Assembly: GCA_012511425.1 (NCBI GenBank) | Contig: JAAZGC010000329.1 | Span: 1 to 7,318 of the forward strand | Direction of reading: 5' to 3' | DNA length: 7,318 nucleotides | From: Clostridiales bacterium | GTDB lineage: Bacteria > Bacillota > Clostridia > Oscillospirales > CAG-272 | Shown: positions 6,397 through 7,318 of the stretch, one piece after another | Layout of the letters: the number at the start of each line of letters is the position of its first letter | Numbering within the stretch: position 1 is the first letter of the stretch | The notes under the pieces: generated by a model | Databases searched by the model: none | Told to the model about the DNA's origin: nothing | Seen by the model: the letters and a program-made list of their open reading frames with translations, nothing else | Program-made: the position numbers and the translations under genes

Positions 6397-7318
6397 GAAC
6401 AGACAATATGAAGAAAAGCAAATATTACGGACTGCGCTTCGACGGGAGACGAATTCTTCTCGGCCGCCGCCCTTACTCCGGTTTCGGGGTAAATTATTTC
6501 GGGGCTTTCGCTCACAACTATATGAAGGAGCCGGAAGACGCCGGCTGGCGCGATGCTTTCGCCACGATAAAGACCTACGGCATAGATTTTATCCGCCTTC
6601 CCTTCTGCGGATACGGACCGGAATATTACGAGGAATACGACCTTGACCGCGAAAAGATGCTCAGCCGCCTCGACGCGCTTGTCGCAGAAGCGGAAAAGCT
6701 TCAGCTCGGTCTTATCGTAACTCTTTTCTGGCATGACGGCGCAATTCCCGCTCATGTCGGCGGCAAGCGGGCAGACTGGGGCAATCTCAAATCCGACACC
6801 TGTCAATACGCGCTTGAATACGCGGCGACGACAGTCAGCCGTTACAAGCAGAGTCCCGCAGTCTGGGCATGGGAGATCGGCAACGAATTCAATCTTTCCT
6901 GCGATCTATGCGACGGAAAGACCTGGCGGTGGCTGCCGCCGTGGTCAGACCGGCCGACCGGATATGACTATTACACCTCCGACGAGCTTAAGACATTTTT
7001 GGCTGCTGCCGCGGCGACAATCCGCGGCGCCGATCCCCGCCGGATGATAAGCTCCGGACACGGCGAGATGCGGCCGGAAGCGGCGTCTCTTGCCCGCGCT
7101 TCTTCGAGAATCAACGGACTGACGCACATCTGGACGCCCTCTTTTGAGCAGCAGACAAGGGCCGAATTCGATGCGATGCATGAAAAGCTCAACCCCAAAC
7201 CGATCGATACCCTAAGTTTCCATCTTCAGCACGGCACATCAGACGGCTCTCAAAGATATATCGAAACCTTCGAGAGATTCGGAGAGCTGCTCTCCCAGAA
7301 ACAGTATTTTGAAGCTTA
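6393..7318 (+). CDS. GH5-like (cellulase-type) glycoside hydrolase, 3' end missing
   Basis: 308 codons of a clan GH-A glycosidase that runs off the right edge. The ATG at 6393 overlaps the egsA stop as ATGA, implying translational coupling. A second in-frame ATG at 6408, with only a weak GAG/AGA upstream, is an alternative start. Numbered from 6393, the family signs are GVNYFGAF near residue 35, DFIRLPF with the conserved Arg (R68), LFWHD (111-115) and WAWEIGNEFN, whose E165 is the predicted acid/base. The last strand seen, KQYFEA, resembles the barrel strand just before the nucleophile Glu, which would then lie just outside the window. No signal peptide or membrane segment is present, so it probably acts inside the cell on imported oligosaccharides. 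The exact GH5 subfamily and substrate cannot be told. Confidence 0.82.
   Translation, partial: MRTDNMKKSKYYGLRFDGRRILLGRRPYSGFGVNYFGAFAHNYMKEPEDAGWRDAFATIKTYGIDFIRLPFCGYGPEYYEEYDLDREKMLSRLDALVAEAEKLQLGLIVTLFWHDGAIPAHVGGKRADWGNLKSDTCQYALEYAATTVSRYKQSPAVWAWEIGNEFNLSCDLCDGKTWRWLPPWSDRPTGYDYYTSDELKTFLAAAAATIRGADPRRMISSGHGEMRPEAASLARASSRINGLTHIWTPSFEQQTRAEFDAMHEKLNPKPIDTLSFHLQHGTSDGSQRYIETFERFGELLSQKQYFEA

Overview
This 7.3 kb window looks like chromosome from a Gram-positive anaerobe of the Clostridia, probably an uncultured gut or rumen Oscillospiraceae-like lineage. The reasons are near-balanced base composition, TTGACA/TATAAT promoters with TG-extended -10 boxes, GGAG-type ribosome binding sites, a tRNA with encoded CCA, an extracytoplasmic protein with a Thr/Glu-rich linker, and a bacterial glycerol-1-phosphate dehydrogenase. 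The taxonomic call is inference; no marker gene is present.

Layout. The 3' part of a YdhF-like aldo/keto reductase (1-625, +) converges on a GH42-like glycoside hydrolase (698-2500, -), and the two share a bidirectional hairpin terminator (659-698). Upstream of the hydrolase, on the opposite strand, a tRNA-Pro(CGG) gene (2577-2653) has a consensus promoter and its own intrinsic terminator. An AT-rich spacer with no gene follows. A second near-consensus promoter then drives a 593-residue membrane-anchored protein with a C-terminal C39-like papain-fold domain (2956-4737, +). That gene ends one base from the stop of a convergent 85-residue stand-alone Smr-domain protein (4739-4996, -), which has its own promoter. 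Finally, sn-glycerol-1-phosphate dehydrogenase (egsA/araM, 5107-6396, +) overlaps by four bases a GH5-like glycosidase that runs off the right edge (6393-7318, +).

How they work together. Two predicted intracellular glycosidases and a sugar- or aldehyde-type reductase give the neighbourhood a carbohydrate flavour. AraM next to a glycosidase recalls the Bacillus araM context in an arabinose operon. The C39-like protein appears to be an independent cell-surface unit. No mobile element, CRISPR array or defence gene is visible. I see no clear new multi-gene system; the least explained part is the C39-like surface protein, which combines a cytoplasmic tail, a TM segment, a Thr/Glu stalk, an unrecognised beta-rich domain and a cysteine peptidase-like domain.
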